A program made the translations under genes and the position numbers. The notes beneath the pieces are model-generated. The model was not told where the DNA came from and did no database searches. It saw only the letters and a list, made by a program, of their open reading frames with translations. 64,000 nt of DNA from Saccharopolyspora soli (GTDB taxonomy: Bacteria > Actinomycetota > Actinomycetes > Mycobacteriales > Pseudonocardiaceae): contig NZ_JALBWV010000012.1 in the NCBI RefSeq assembly GCF_022678645.1, positions 113,233 through 177,232 of the forward strand, given 5' to 3'. Positions 1-8,275 of the stretch are shown in pieces. Each line of letters begins with the position of its first letter. Positions within the stretch are counted from its first letter, which is position 1.

Positions 1-2
1 AC

Positions 3-1118
3 GAAGCGCGCACCATCGACGTCGGGACCCCACCGACCCGATTCGCGCGCGGCTGGCACTGCCTCGGACCGGCCGAGTGGTTCAAGGACGGCAAGCCGCA
101 CGCGGTGACGGCCTTCGGCACCAAACTCGTGGTGTTCCAGGGTGCGGACGGCAGTCTCAACGTGCTCGACGGGTACTGCCGACACATGGGCGGCGACCTC
201 ACCCAGGGCACCGTCAAGGGCGATGCGGTCGCCTGCCCGTTCCACGACTGGCGTTGGGCGGGCAACGGCCGCTGCGTCGGAATCCCCTACGCCAAGCGGA
301 TCCCGCTGCGCGCCCGGACCAAGGCTTGGCTGGCGATGGAGGAGAACAAGCAGCTGTTCGTCTGGAACGATCCGCAGGGCAACCCGCCGCCGGAACACGT
401 CACGATTCCGCACCTGCCCGAGGCGTTCTCCAACGAGTGGAGCAACTGGACCTGGGACACCGTGCGCATCGAAGGCTCGCACTGCCGCGAAATCGTGGAC
501 AACGTGGTGGACATGGCGCACTTCTTCTACATCCACTTCGCGTTCCCGACCTACTTCAAGAACGTCTTCGAAGGCCACGTCGCCAGCCAGTACCTGACCA
601 CCAGGGGACGCCCCGACATCGGCTCCGGGACCTACTCCGGCAGCGACAACCTGGTCCGCTCGGAGGCGTCGTACTACGGTCCGTCGTACATGATCGACCG
701 GCTGTGGAACGACTACCGGGGCACCACCATCGAAACGATCCTGATCAACTGCCACTACCCGGTCACCGCGGACTCGTTCGTGCTGCAGTGGGGTGTGCTG
801 GTCAAGAAGCTGCCCGGGATCTCCGACGAGCAGGCCGACAAGCTGGCGGGCAAGATCGCCAAGAACACCGGGGTCGGGTTCCTGCAGGACGTGGAGATCT
901 GGCGGAACAAGACCCGCATCGACAATCCGCTGCTGTGCGAGGAAGACGGCCCGGTCTACCAGTTGCGCCGGTGGTACGAGCAGTTCTACGTGGACGTCGA
1001 GGAGGTCCGCGACGACATGGTCGCCCGCTTCGAGTTCGAAGTGGACACCACGCGCGCCAACGAGGTGTGGGAGCGGGAAGTCGCGGACAACCTCGCGCGC
1101 AGGGATGCGGAGAGCTGA
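3..1118 (+). CDS. kshA: 3-ketosteroid 9alpha-hydroxylase oxygenase subunit KshA (5' end outside window)
   Basis: Rieske non-haem iron oxygenase that 9alpha-hydroxylates androstadienedione-type 3-ketosteroids, which leads to opening of ring B. The frame is open from the first bases of the window and reads the usual KshA N-terminus (RGWHCLG), so the true start lies upstream. The Rieske ligands are visible as CRH and CPFH (about residues 59-81 of the visible part), and the mononuclear iron histidines as DMAHFFYIHF. The C-terminal YQLRRWYEQFYVDV block is characteristic of KshA. The stop overlaps the start of the next gene (TGATG), implying one transcript with the small protein and probably kshB, its electron donor. 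Confidence 0.95.
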   Translation, partial: EARTIDVGTPPTRFARGWHCLGPAEWFKDGKPHAVTAFGTKLVVFQGADGSLNVLDGYCRHMGGDLTQGTVKGDAVACPFHDWRWAGNGRCVGIPYAKRIPLRARTKAWLAMEENKQLFVWNDPQGNPPPEHVTIPHLPEAFSNEWSNWTWDTVRIEGSHCREIVDNVVDMAHFFYIHFAFPTYFKNVFEGHVASQYLTTRGRPDIGSGTYSGSDNLVRSEASYYGPSYMIDRLWNDYRGTTIETILINCHYPVTADSFVLQWGVLVKKLPGISDEQADKLAGKIAKNTGVGFLQDVEIWRNKTRIDNPLLCEEDGPVYQLRRWYEQFYVDVEEVRDDMVARFEFEVDTTRANEVWEREVADNLARRDAES

Positions 1119-1459
1119 TGCCGACCTGGGCCAAAGCACCGGATTTCGCCGACCAGCCGCGGACGTTGGCCAGGGTCCGCGCGGGTACGGCCGCCGACCG
1201 GGACGACTACCTGCGCTCCGGGCTGTGCCCGATCCAGTGCGGGCGCTGCGCGACCTGGGTGCTGGCGAAGAAGAACAGCCCCCAGCACACCAGCATCCAG
1301 TGGACCGCCGAAGGCATCCGACAGTGCGCGGAGCTGGCCGCCCGCGCGCCGGGCGAGGTCGTCGAAACCTGCCCCGCCCTGCAGGCCAGCATCGACGCGG
1401 CGGCACGCGACGGCCGTCTCGCGATGCCGCAAATCAACGGGGACCGACGTGCTGGCTGA
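1118..1459 (+). CDS. Small Cys-motif protein between kshA and kshB
   Basis: A 113-residue soluble protein of unknown function. The middle carries a CPIQCGRC cluster (CxxxCxxC) followed by WVLAKKNSPQHTS, and a further Cys lies at ETCPAL, so it could bind a metal or an Fe-S cluster. The start codon overlaps the kshA stop, so the two are translationally coupled. From memory, M. tuberculosis also has a small uncharacterised gene (Rv3527) directly after kshA (Rv3526), which suggests a conserved accessory role such as oxygenase assembly or electron transfer. That orthology was not verified by alignment. Confidence 0.85.
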   Translation: MPTWAKAPDFADQPRTLARVRAGTAADRDDYLRSGLCPIQCGRCATWVLAKKNSPQHTSIQWTAEGIRQCAELAARAPGEVVETCPALQASIDAAARDGRLAMPQINGDRRAG

Positions 1460-1475
1460 CACCTCGGCCAGCACG
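1448..1475 (+). terminator. Hairpin overlapping the end of the small Cys protein gene
   Basis: Perfect 9-bp inverted repeat (CGTGCTGGC / GCCAGCACG) with a 10-nt loop that contains the stop codon of the preceding gene. There is no U-run, so it may be an attenuator or mRNA-processing structure between kshA and kshB rather than a true terminator. Confidence 0.4.
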
Positions 1476-1523
1476 GGCGATCGGCCCGATCGGGGTTCAC
1501 AGCCGAGCCATTAGGAGCCAGTG

Positions 1524-2600
1524 ATGTCCGAGCCTGCTCGACTGCGGGTCGCCGCGGTCATCGAGGAGACCCGCGACAGCCGGTCGCTGGTGTTCGAAGC
1601 GCCACCGACGTGGTCCTACCGTCCCGGCCAGTTCCTCACCTTGCGAATCCCCAGCGACCGCACCGGTTCGGTGGCGCGCAGCTACTCGCTGTCGAGCTCG
1701 CCGCACACCGACTCGACCTGGCAGATCACCGTGAAACGCGCGGGATACGCATCGAACTGGCTGTGCGAGAACGCCACGGCGGGGACCGAAGTGGACGTGC
1801 TGCCACCGGCGGGGGCCTGCACCCCCCGCTCGCTGGATGACGACTTCGTGCTGCTCGCGGCCGGAAGCGGGATCACGCCGGTCATGTCCATCACGAAGTC
1901 GGTGCTGGCGGCCGGTTCCGGACGGGTGGTGCTGATCTACGCCAACCAGGACCAGGACTCGGTGATCTTCGCCGCCGAACTCCGAGACCTGGCCGCGCGA
2001 CACGCCGACCGGCTGGTGGTGGTGCACTGGCTGGAGTCGGTGCAGGGCCTGCCCGACGTGTCGGCGCTGCGCGAGCTGATCAGGCCGTTCACCGACCGCG
2101 AGTGCTTCGTGTGCGGGCCGGGAGGCTTCATGGACGCTGCGGCCCGAGCGCTGCGCGACCTGGCCGTGCCCCACAAGCGCACCCACGTCGAACGTTTCGT
2201 CTCCCTGACCCGCAATCCGTTCGAAGACCCCGAACCCGCGGCCCCGATCCCGGCAGAGAACACCGAATCAGCTATCCCGGCCCCGCCCGAGAACGTCGAA
2301 CCGGCCGTCGCGAGCTCGGCTCGGAACAGTGCGGTCGTCGAGGTCGAACTCGACGACCAGCGCCACCGATTCTCCTGGCCACGCCAGAAACGTCTGCTCG
2401 ACCTGCTACTGGACAACGGACTGGACGCGCCGTTCTCCTGTCGGGAGGGCGCTTGCAGCGCCTGCGCCTGCCGAATCGAACGCGGCGAGGTGAAGATGCT
2501 GCAGAACTCGGTGCTGGAACAGGAAGACCTCGACGACAACATCATCCTGGCCTGCCAATCCCTACCGATCACCGACGAAGTCCACATCACCTACGAATAA
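1524..2600 (+). CDS. kshB: 3-ketosteroid 9alpha-hydroxylase reductase subunit KshB
   Basis: Flavin reductase of the ferredoxin-NADP+ reductase superfamily with a C-terminal plant-type [2Fe-2S] ferredoxin domain; it passes NADH electrons to KshA. FAD-binding RSYS is at residues 52-55, nucleotide-binding GSGITPV near 115, and CGPGGFMD near 195. The ferredoxin ligands begin at about residue 306 (CREGACSAC) with the fourth Cys in LACQS. A low-complexity Pro/Glu linker (about 230-265) joins the domains. ATG 1524 is preferred over GTG 1521 because AGGAG at 1513-1517 is better spaced. In M. tuberculosis kshB is unlinked to kshA; here they lie about 0.4 kb apart. Confidence 0.93.
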   Translation: MSEPARLRVAAVIEETRDSRSLVFEAPPTWSYRPGQFLTLRIPSDRTGSVARSYSLSSSPHTDSTWQITVKRAGYASNWLCENATAGTEVDVLPPAGACTPRSLDDDFVLLAAGSGITPVMSITKSVLAAGSGRVVLIYANQDQDSVIFAAELRDLAARHADRLVVVHWLESVQGLPDVSALRELIRPFTDRECFVCGPGGFMDAAARALRDLAVPHKRTHVERFVSLTRNPFEDPEPAAPIPAENTESAIPAPPENVEPAVASSARNSAVVEVELDDQRHRFSWPRQKRLLDLLLDNGLDAPFSCREGACSACACRIERGEVKMLQNSVLEQEDLDDNIILACQSLPITDEVHITYE

Positions 2601-2619
2601 GAGGGCGAGCGGATTGGGT

Positions 2620-2665
2620 GTCGTGAGCGGTTGTGGTCGCCAGGACGACCGCGACCACTCACGAC
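2620..2665. repeat. Dispersed palindrome, family B copy 1
   Basis: Inverted repeat with outer arms GTCGTGAG (2620-2627) and CTCACGAC (2658-2665) and an imperfect inner stem around TGGTCG/CGACCA. It lies between the convergent ends of kshB and the FAD oxidase gene. The same outer arms recur at six other places in the window. Confidence 0.8.
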
Positions 2666-2711
2666 GCGGCAGCAGCTCGGGCTGTACTCGGAAGTCCACT
2701 TCGGATGGCCG

Positions 2712-4082
2712 TCAGGCTGGTGGAATGTTGTGGTTGAGGCGGAATCGGTTCGTCGGGTCATAGGTCCTCTTCAGGGCGACGAGGCGTTGGTAGTCGGCCT
2801 CGTCGTAGGCTTCGCGGACCTTGTCGACGTCGGCGCTCTCACCGGAGAGGAAGTTCAGGAAGCGGCCACCGGTCGACCACGGTGCCATCTCCCGCATGAC
2901 CTGGTTCTGGAGTTCGCGGGCCACGGCGGCCGTGCTGTCGTCCACCACTGAGTTGACGCCGAAAACGTATGCCGCGTCGCGGTTTCCGACGCAGTTGCCA
3001 GCCGGTCGGGACAGTGCGCCGCCGAGGTGGCGGACCTCGACCACGCACTGCTGCGGCGCGTCCGGGCCAACCAGGCCGAGCAACGTCTTGATCGCCGCGT
3101 CGTCGAAGTCCCGCAGCACCGCGTTCGCCGTCAGATACGGCATCGGTTGGACCGGGTCGTTGCAGATCGAACCGACCTCGCGGTAGGGCATCTCACGCAC
3201 CGAGTCGATCAGCGGCTCGCCGACCGCGCGCAACGGCTCGACCAACCGCTCCCCGGCCGCCCGGTCGCCGACATGAGCGATGCGCACGTGCACGACGTGG
3301 CGACCGCGCAACGGTTCCGGCAGCGCCGGGACATCCGGGAACGGGACCAGCGCAACCGACGACGTCATCTCCTCTGGCAAGTCGCGGGTCCACTGCTGCC
3401 AGGCCCGCAGCACTTCGCCGATCAGGTGCGCGTCGAAGTACAGCCCTCCGCCGTAGAGACTCGACACCGGCATCAACTCGACTTCCACACCGGTCACCAC
3501 GCCGAAGTTGCCGCCCGCGCCGCACAGCGCCCAGAGCAGCTCGGGATCGGATTCGGCGGTGATCTGGCGGAGCCGACCATCAGCGGTGACGATGTCGACG
3601 GTCCGCACGTGGTCAGCGGCGTAGCCGTAGCGCCGCGCGAGGTGCCCGAGTCCGCCGCCGAGGGTGTAGGACACCGCGCCGACGTGGGGCGCACTGCCGC
3701 AGAGCGGCGCCAACTCGGCGTCCGCCGCCGCCTCGATCACCGCACTCCACGGCACACCCGCCTCGAACCACGCGGTGCGCCGCTCGCGAACGATCTGGAC
3801 ACCTGTCATCCGGTTGGTGGTGATCAGCAGTCCGCCTTCGCCCTCGGCCGGGATACCGTGCCCGGTGGCCTGCACGGCGACCGGGAGCTCCCGCGCCGCC
3901 GCGAACTCGACCGCCGCGCGCACGTCGTCCGCGTCGACCGCACCCACCACGACCTGCGGTCGACGCCGCCCGAAGGTCTGGAATCCGGTGCGTTCGGCGT
4001 CGTACCCGGCATCGCTCGGCACGAACACCGGTCCCTGGACGCGGTCGGACAGCGCGGCGAATTCGTTTGAAGTCATGCTCAT
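2712..4082 (-). CDS. FAD-linked oxidase, VAO/PCMH fold with BBE C-terminus
   Basis: About 456 residues. The N-terminal FAD-binding domain shows ATGHG, where the His is the usual covalent FAD ligand, and the segment VSYTLGGGLGHLARRYG. The C-terminus YDPTNRFRLNHNIPP is the berberine-bridge (BBE) signature. Members oxidise sugars, alcohols or alkaloid-like substrates; the substrate here is unknown. ATG 4082 is chosen, with ATG 4076 as an alternative. It is transcribed away from a WYL regulator across a 154-bp gap that contains palindromes, the usual layout of a regulator and its target. There is no obvious link to steroid degradation. Confidence 0.85.
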   Translation of the reverse strand: MSMTSNEFAALSDRVQGPVFVPSDAGYDAERTGFQTFGRRRPQVVVGAVDADDVRAAVEFAAARELPVAVQATGHGIPAEGEGGLLITTNRMTGVQIVRERRTAWFEAGVPWSAVIEAAADAELAPLCGSAPHVGAVSYTLGGGLGHLARRYGYAADHVRTVDIVTADGRLRQITAESDPELLWALCGAGGNFGVVTGVEVELMPVSSLYGGGLYFDAHLIGEVLRAWQQWTRDLPEEMTSSVALVPFPDVPALPEPLRGRHVVHVRIAHVGDRAAGERLVEPLRAVGEPLIDSVREMPYREVGSICNDPVQPMPYLTANAVLRDFDDAAIKTLLGLVGPDAPQQCVVEVRHLGGALSRPAGNCVGNRDAAYVFGVNSVVDDSTAAVARELQNQVMREMAPWSTGGRFLNFLSGESADVDKVREAYDEADYQRLVALKRTYDPTNRFRLNHNIPPA

Positions 4083-4106
4083 ACCGCCGACCCTAACCAA
4101 CATTGC

Positions 4107-4133
4107 GGACAGGATCTGTCCTCAACGGTTGAG
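4107..4133. promoter_or_regulatory. Two adjoining palindromes, candidate operator of the WYL regulator
   Basis: GGACAG-GAT-CTGTCC (4107-4121) is directly abutted by CTCAAC-G-GTTGAG (4121-4133). Both are perfect 6-bp inverted repeats in the divergent promoter between the FAD oxidase and the WYL regulator. Confidence 0.5.
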
Positions 4134-4236
4134 ACCCTGTCATCGCGGCGCAATCACGGGAAACACCGCACGGCTGCGGTTGGGGCAGGTCCCCCCGCAC
4201 CCGCCCGCCGAGTTCGACATTGAGATGGTGGACGCC

Positions 4237-5214
4237 ATGACAGCCACGTTGCCCGCCCGGTTGCTTCGGTTGTTGTCGCTGCTGCAGGGCCGACGGGAGT
4301 GGTCCGGCGCCGAACTCGCCGATCGCTTGGAGGTCACCGGCCGCACGGTGCGCCGCGACATCGATCGGCTGCGAGAACTCGGCTACCCGGTCGAAAGCAC
4401 CACGGGGACCGCTGGCGGTTACCGGCTGGCCTCGGGCAAGAACCTGCCACCGCTGCTGCTGGACGACGACGAGGCGGTGGCAGTGGCTGCCGGGCTGCTG
4501 ACCGCGGCGGGCGGCAGCGTCACCGGCATCGAGGAGAGTTCGATCCGCGCGCTCGCCAAGCTGGAACAGGTGCTCCCAGCCCGGCTGCGCAGTCGCGTGG
4601 AGGCCGTCTCCGGCGCGACGGTGCCCGTGGTGGTGCGCAACGGACCGCAGGTCGAGGCACAGACGCTGGCCACCATCGCGGCGGCGTGTCGAGACCGGGA
4701 GATGCTGTCCTTCGACTACGCGAAACGCGGTGGCGCAAGGACGTCCCGCCGGGTCGAGCCGCACAGCCTGGTCGCGGCGGTCGGTCTGTGGTACCTGATC
4801 GCCTTCGACCCCGAACAAGACGACTGGCGCATCTTCCGGGTGGACCGCGTCACCCGACCGCTGGCCACCGGTCGCCGCTTCGAACCCCGAGACCTACCAG
4901 CGGAAAGCGCCGCGGAATACCTTCGGCGCTCCATCGCGGACGCGGCCTACCGCTACACCGCGCAGGTCACTGTGCACACCCCTGCCGAGACCGTGTTGGA
5001 ACACCTGCATCTGCTGTTGCCGCAGCGCGTCGCGCCCATCGATGACCGCAGTTGCACCGTGCAGCTCAGCGAGGAAACCTTGGCCGCGATCACCCGCCAC
5101 ATCATCGAGCTGGCGGACCTCGACGCCGAACTCATCATCGACGCCCCGGCCGAGCTGCGCCGCCAGTTGGATGCGCGGATTCGCCAGGTCCTCAACGCCC
5201 TGTCACACGCGTGA
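4237..5214 (+). CDS. HTH/WYL-domain transcriptional regulator (YafY-like)
   Basis: 325 residues. The N-terminal winged helix (about residues 4-60, ending in AGGYRL) is of the HTH_11/DeoR type. The WYL domain follows in the middle (YLIAFDPEQDDWRIFRVDR near residues 187-205) with a WCX-like C-terminus. ATG 4237 is preferred over 4225 because GGTGG lies 5 nt upstream. Such proteins sense small ligands or nucleic acids through the WYL domain and usually control a neighbouring divergent gene, here the FAD oxidase. The two palindromes in the intergenic gap are the likely binding sites. Confidence 0.88.
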   Translation: MTATLPARLLRLLSLLQGRREWSGAELADRLEVTGRTVRRDIDRLRELGYPVESTTGTAGGYRLASGKNLPPLLLDDDEAVAVAAGLLTAAGGSVTGIEESSIRALAKLEQVLPARLRSRVEAVSGATVPVVVRNGPQVEAQTLATIAAACRDREMLSFDYAKRGGARTSRRVEPHSLVAAVGLWYLIAFDPEQDDWRIFRVDRVTRPLATGRRFEPRDLPAESAAEYLRRSIADAAYRYTAQVTVHTPAETVLEHLHLLLPQRVAPIDDRSCTVQLSEETLAAITRHIIELADLDAELIIDAPAELRRQLDARIRQVLNALSHA

Positions 5215-5349
5215 TCGAACAAGATCGCGACCGACCGCGGCCACTCCGCGTACACGGATTTCCCCCGAGAGACCGACCGTTTGCACCTTTTCCTCGAAGC
5301 TTTCTCAGCCGACGTGAGTGCAGAGGGGGCACGATGATCAGGAGCGAGC

Positions 5350-5529
5350 ATGGGTGTCGGCGGTGTGATCCGCGCCAACTTCACGCACTACCGCTACCGG
5401 AACGCACCACCGCGCAGGCCCCCGGACATCCCGGTGATGGACGAGTGCCCACAAGGGGGCGGCCACGCACCGGTGCCGAAACAGGGCGGTGGCGGCCGGA
5501 TCTGCGCCAAATGCGGCAGGGACTGCTAG
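5350..5529 (+). CDS. Small Cys-rich hypothetical protein
   Basis: A 59-residue protein with ATG preceded by AGGAG at ideal spacing (5340-5344). The N-terminus is basic and aromatic (FTHYRYR). The centre is Pro/Gly-rich with one DECP, and the C-terminus ends in ICAKCGRDC, a probable half zinc ribbon. The AGGAG and the terminal CxxC support a real gene. No function is recognised. The flanks are a WYL regulator and the 3' end of ltp2. Confidence 0.6.
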   Translation: MGVGGVIRANFTHYRYRNAPPRRPPDIPVMDECPQGGGHAPVPKQGGGGRICAKCGRDC

Positions 5530-5582
5530 GACGGCGCCGCGCCAGTTTTGTGGAAGTGGTTGCTGTCGCGCGGGGAACTTGC

Positions 5583-5600
5583 CGATTTCGCCCGAAATCG
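5583..5600. repeat. Dispersed palindrome, family C copy 1
   Basis: CGATTTCG-CC-CGAAATCG, a perfect 8-bp inverted repeat downstream of ltp2 (convergent side). Related palindromes lie at 27693 and 58201. Confidence 0.65.
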
Positions 5601-5651
5601 CCCACACCACCCGCAAGGTGACGACCCCGGAGCAACCACGCGGACCGGGTG

Positions 5652-6827
5652 TCAGGAAACCGCCGATACGACCAGGCCGCTGGTCGGTACACCGGTGCCT
5701 GCGGTGACCAGGACGTGCCGGACGTCGTCGACCTGGTTGATCGCCGTGCCCCGGATCTGGCGGACCGCCTCGGCGATGCCGTTCATCCCGTGGATGTACG
5801 CCTCGCCGAGCTGGCCGCCGTGGGTGTTCAACGGCAGTCGGCCGCCGAGTTCGATCGCGCCGTCGGCGATGAAATCCTTCGCCTCGCCGCGTGCGCAGAA
5901 GCCGAGTTCCTCCAACTGCACCAACACGAACGGCGTAAAGTGGTCGTAGAGGATGCCGACCTGGATCTCACGCGGCCCGATCCCGGCCTGCTGCCACAGC
6001 TTCCGGGCGACCACACCCATCTCCGGCAGCGCGGCCAGATCGTCGCGGTAGTAGCTGGTCATGGTGAACTGGTCGGCGCCACTGCCCTGCGCCGCCGCAG
6101 CCACCACCGCCGGGGGATGCGGCAGGTCCGCGGCGCGCTCCGGGCTCGTCACCACGATGGCCACGCCGCCGTCGCTTTCCTGGCAGCAGTCCAGCAACCG
6201 CAGCGGTTCGGTGATCCAGCGCGAAGCCTGGTGGTCGGCGAGCGTGATCGGCCGCTGGTAGAACCAGGCGTTCGGGTTGGTCGCCGCGTGCTTGCGATCG
6301 GCCACCGCGACGCGGCCGAAGTCGGCACTGCTGGCGCCGTAGACGTGCATGTAGCGCCGGGCGAACATGGCCACCTGCGCGCCGGGGGTGGCCACGCCCG
6401 CCGGGTAGGACCAGCTGTTGTCCAACCCGGCGGAGGTCGGGGCGCTGGCGGCCGCGGACTGCACCTGGCCGAACCGGCTGCCGGACCGCTCGTTGAAGGC
6501 CCGGTAGCACACCACGACCTCGGCCATCCCGGTCGCGACCGCCATCGCCGCCTGCTGCACGGTGGCGCATGCCGCGCCGCCGCCGTAGTGGATCCGGCTG
6601 AAGAAGCTCAGTTCCGGGATGCCCAGTTCCCGCGCGACGGCCGTTTCGGTGTTGTTGTCCATGGTGAAGGTCACCAGACCATCCACATCGGACGGTTCCA
6701 GGTCGGCATCCGCGAGGGCCGTCCGGACGGCTTCCGCGGCGAGCTGGAGTTCGCTGCGCCCGGAGTCCTTGGAGAACTCCGTCGCGCCGATGCCGACAAT
6801 CGCGGCACTGCCCGAGATCGTGCTCAT
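5652..6827 (-). CDS. ltp2: Ltp2, steroid side-chain aldolase (thiolase-fold)
   Basis: 391-residue thiolase-superfamily lipid-transfer protein. In the igr pathway Ltp2 works with the DUF35 domain of ChsH2 to cleave the hydroxylated 3-carbon side-chain CoA ester by a retro-aldol reaction, releasing propionyl-CoA and the 17-ketosteroid. Visible features are VGIGATEFSK at the N-terminus, GGGAACATVQQAAMAV, and a C-terminal LNTHGGQLGEAYIHGMNG that replaces the classical thiolase GHPxG motif. ATG 6827 overlaps the end of chsH1 (ATGA). It is the last gene of the minus-strand operon beginning with chsE1. Confidence 0.93.
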   Translation of the reverse strand: MSTISGSAAIVGIGATEFSKDSGRSELQLAAEAVRTALADADLEPSDVDGLVTFTMDNNTETAVARELGIPELSFFSRIHYGGGAACATVQQAAMAVATGMAEVVVCYRAFNERSGSRFGQVQSAAASAPTSAGLDNSWSYPAGVATPGAQVAMFARRYMHVYGASSADFGRVAVADRKHAATNPNAWFYQRPITLADHQASRWITEPLRLLDCCQESDGGVAIVVTSPERAADLPHPPAVVAAAAQGSGADQFTMTSYYRDDLAALPEMGVVARKLWQQAGIGPREIQVGILYDHFTPFVLVQLEELGFCARGEAKDFIADGAIELGGRLPLNTHGGQLGEAYIHGMNGIAEAVRQIRGTAINQVDDVRHVLVTAGTGVPTSGLVVSAVS

Positions 6828-7249
6828 CGCGTCACCTCCGGCAGTGCCACCCGAACCGTGCCGCTGACGTGGGTGCCGAGGCTGTTGCGGCCCAGCACTT
6901 CGACGACCAGCACGTCGCCGTCGCGCTCCAGGACTTGGCCGTGCAGGGTCAGCGCGTCGTAGGCGTAGCAGGGCACGCCGAGCTTGATCGCCACGCCGCG
7001 CACCAGCGCCTCCGGTCCGGTCCAGTCGGTGACGTAGCGCTGCACCAGGCCGGTCGTGGTCAGGATGTTGAGGAAGATGTCCTTCGAGCCCTTGGCCACC
7101 GCCAAGTCGCGATCGTGGTGGACGTCCTGGAAGTCGCGGGTGGCGATCGCGGTGCTGACCACGAAGGTCGGCGTGACCTCGATGCGTTCTTCCGGCAGTG
7201 CGTCGCCGATGGTCACCTCGGCCAGCGAGCGGGTTCGGGCCAGCGTCAT
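6824..7249 (-). CDS. chsH1: ChsH1, MaoC-type hydratase subunit
   Basis: 141-residue hot-dog (MaoC-like) protein. With the MaoC half of ChsH2 it forms the enoyl-CoA hydratase that hydrates the 17(20)-ene of the C22 steroid CoA ester. The hydratase motif region reads TRDFQDVHHDRDLA (about residues 37-50). ATG 7249 is chosen because GGAGG lies immediately upstream; an in-frame upstream start at 7273 would have no such site. Its end overlaps the ltp2 start by 4 nt, and a 22-codon reading frame fills the gap to chsH2. Confidence 0.92.
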   Translation of the reverse strand: MTLARTRSLAEVTIGDALPEERIEVTPTFVVSTAIATRDFQDVHHDRDLAVAKGSKDIFLNILTTTGLVQRYVTDWTGPEALVRGVAIKLGVPCYAYDALTLHGQVLERDGDVLVVEVLGRNSLGTHVSGTVRVALPEVTR

Positions 7250-7314
7250 GACGCCTCCGATATCCGACGGCACGACCGCACCTGATCGGTCGCGGCGAAC
7301 GAACGGTCACTCAT
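7246..7314 (-). CDS. 22-codon mini-ORF linking chsH2 and chsH1
   Basis: An ATG lies inside the last codons of chsH2, 4 nt after a GGAGG, and the frame ends in a TGA that overlaps the chsH1 ATG (ATGA). It would encode a 22-residue basic peptide. It may serve only to couple ribosomes from chsH2 to chsH1. No homology can be recognised, so its reality as a peptide is uncertain. Confidence 0.3.
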   Translation of the reverse strand: MSDRSFAATDQVRSCRRISEAS

Positions 7315-8263
7315 CGAGCCTCCATCCGGGCAGCACCAGTTCGTCGTCGACCCGCTGGAACTCGACCGCCACGCGCTGGCCGATCTCGACGTGCTCCGGG
7401 TCGACTCCGTGCAACTCGCCGAGCATCCGCACCCCCTCGTCCAGTTCGACCAGCGCCACGACCAGCGGCAGTTGCTTGCCCGGCACCGGCGGATGGTGGT
7501 GGACGATGTAGCTGTAGATCTCGCCGCGCCCCACCGAGGCGAGGTGTGTTCGTTTGGTGGCACCGCATTCCGGGCACATCGGTCCTGGTGGATGCCGCAG
7601 CAGACCGCACTGCCCGCAACGCTGGATGCGCAGTTCCCCGATCGCCGTTCCCGCCCAGAAGTAGGCGGTGTCCTGGTTGACCGCCGGTCGCAAGACGTCC
7701 GAACTGGTCGATTGCTGTTGCAGTGGCGGCGTTTTCACCTCGTCTGGGCGGAACTTCAAAACCCGGAACAGCATCTCGGCGACCGGTTCGGCATCGACGT
7801 ACCAGGTGTTGCGGGTGGTGACGAACCAGCCTTCCCCGAGCCCGGTCCGCTTCGGCCCGATGACGCTGTCCAGCCGAGTCGAGACAGTCAGCTGCTCGCC
7901 GTGTCGCAGGTACCGGTGGTAGGTCTGCTCGCAGTTGGTCGCCACGACCGAGGTGAACCCGGCATCGTCCAGCACGGCCATCATCGCGTACAACGGATCG
8001 TCGTTGTCGCGTTGCGGGTGCAGGCCCCCCATCGTCCACACCTGCGCCATCGCCGGAGGAGCTACCAGTCCACCATGGACGGACGCGGCCGCATCCGGCT
8101 CTGAGGTGTAGACCGGGTTTCCGTCGCCGATCGCCTCGACCCAGTTGTTTATCATCGGGGAGTTGACCGGATCACGCGCGGCCCGCGGACCGCTGGGACC
8201 GCGCTGCTCGATGCGGCGCGCGGCGGCGAGGACAGCATCCGCTGCGGTCGTTGTGCTGGTCAT
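7307..8263 (-). CDS. chsH2: ChsH2, MaoC hydratase plus DUF35 zinc domain
   Basis: 318 residues with two domains. The N-terminal MaoC-like half (about 1-180) pairs with ChsH1 for hydration. The C-terminal DUF35 half has a rubredoxin-like zinc knuckle (Cys 216, 219, 230, 233: CGQCG...CPECG) and an OB fold, and in known systems it binds Ltp2 for the aldol cleavage. ATG 8263 has a strong GGAGGG site. The gene order chsE1-chsE2-chsH2-chsH1-ltp2 matches M. tuberculosis Rv3544c-Rv3540c. Confidence 0.93.
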   Translation of the reverse strand: MTSTTTAADAVLAAARRIEQRGPSGPRAARDPVNSPMINNWVEAIGDGNPVYTSEPDAAASVHGGLVAPPAMAQVWTMGGLHPQRDNDDPLYAMMAVLDDAGFTSVVATNCEQTYHRYLRHGEQLTVSTRLDSVIGPKRTGLGEGWFVTTRNTWYVDAEPVAEMLFRVLKFRPDEVKTPPLQQQSTSSDVLRPAVNQDTAYFWAGTAIGELRIQRCGQCGLLRHPPGPMCPECGATKRTHLASVGRGEIYSYIVHHHPPVPGKQLPLVVALVELDEGVRMLGELHGVDPEHVEIGQRVAVEFQRVDDELVLPGWRLDE

Positions 8264-8275
8264 GTTCCCTCCGGC

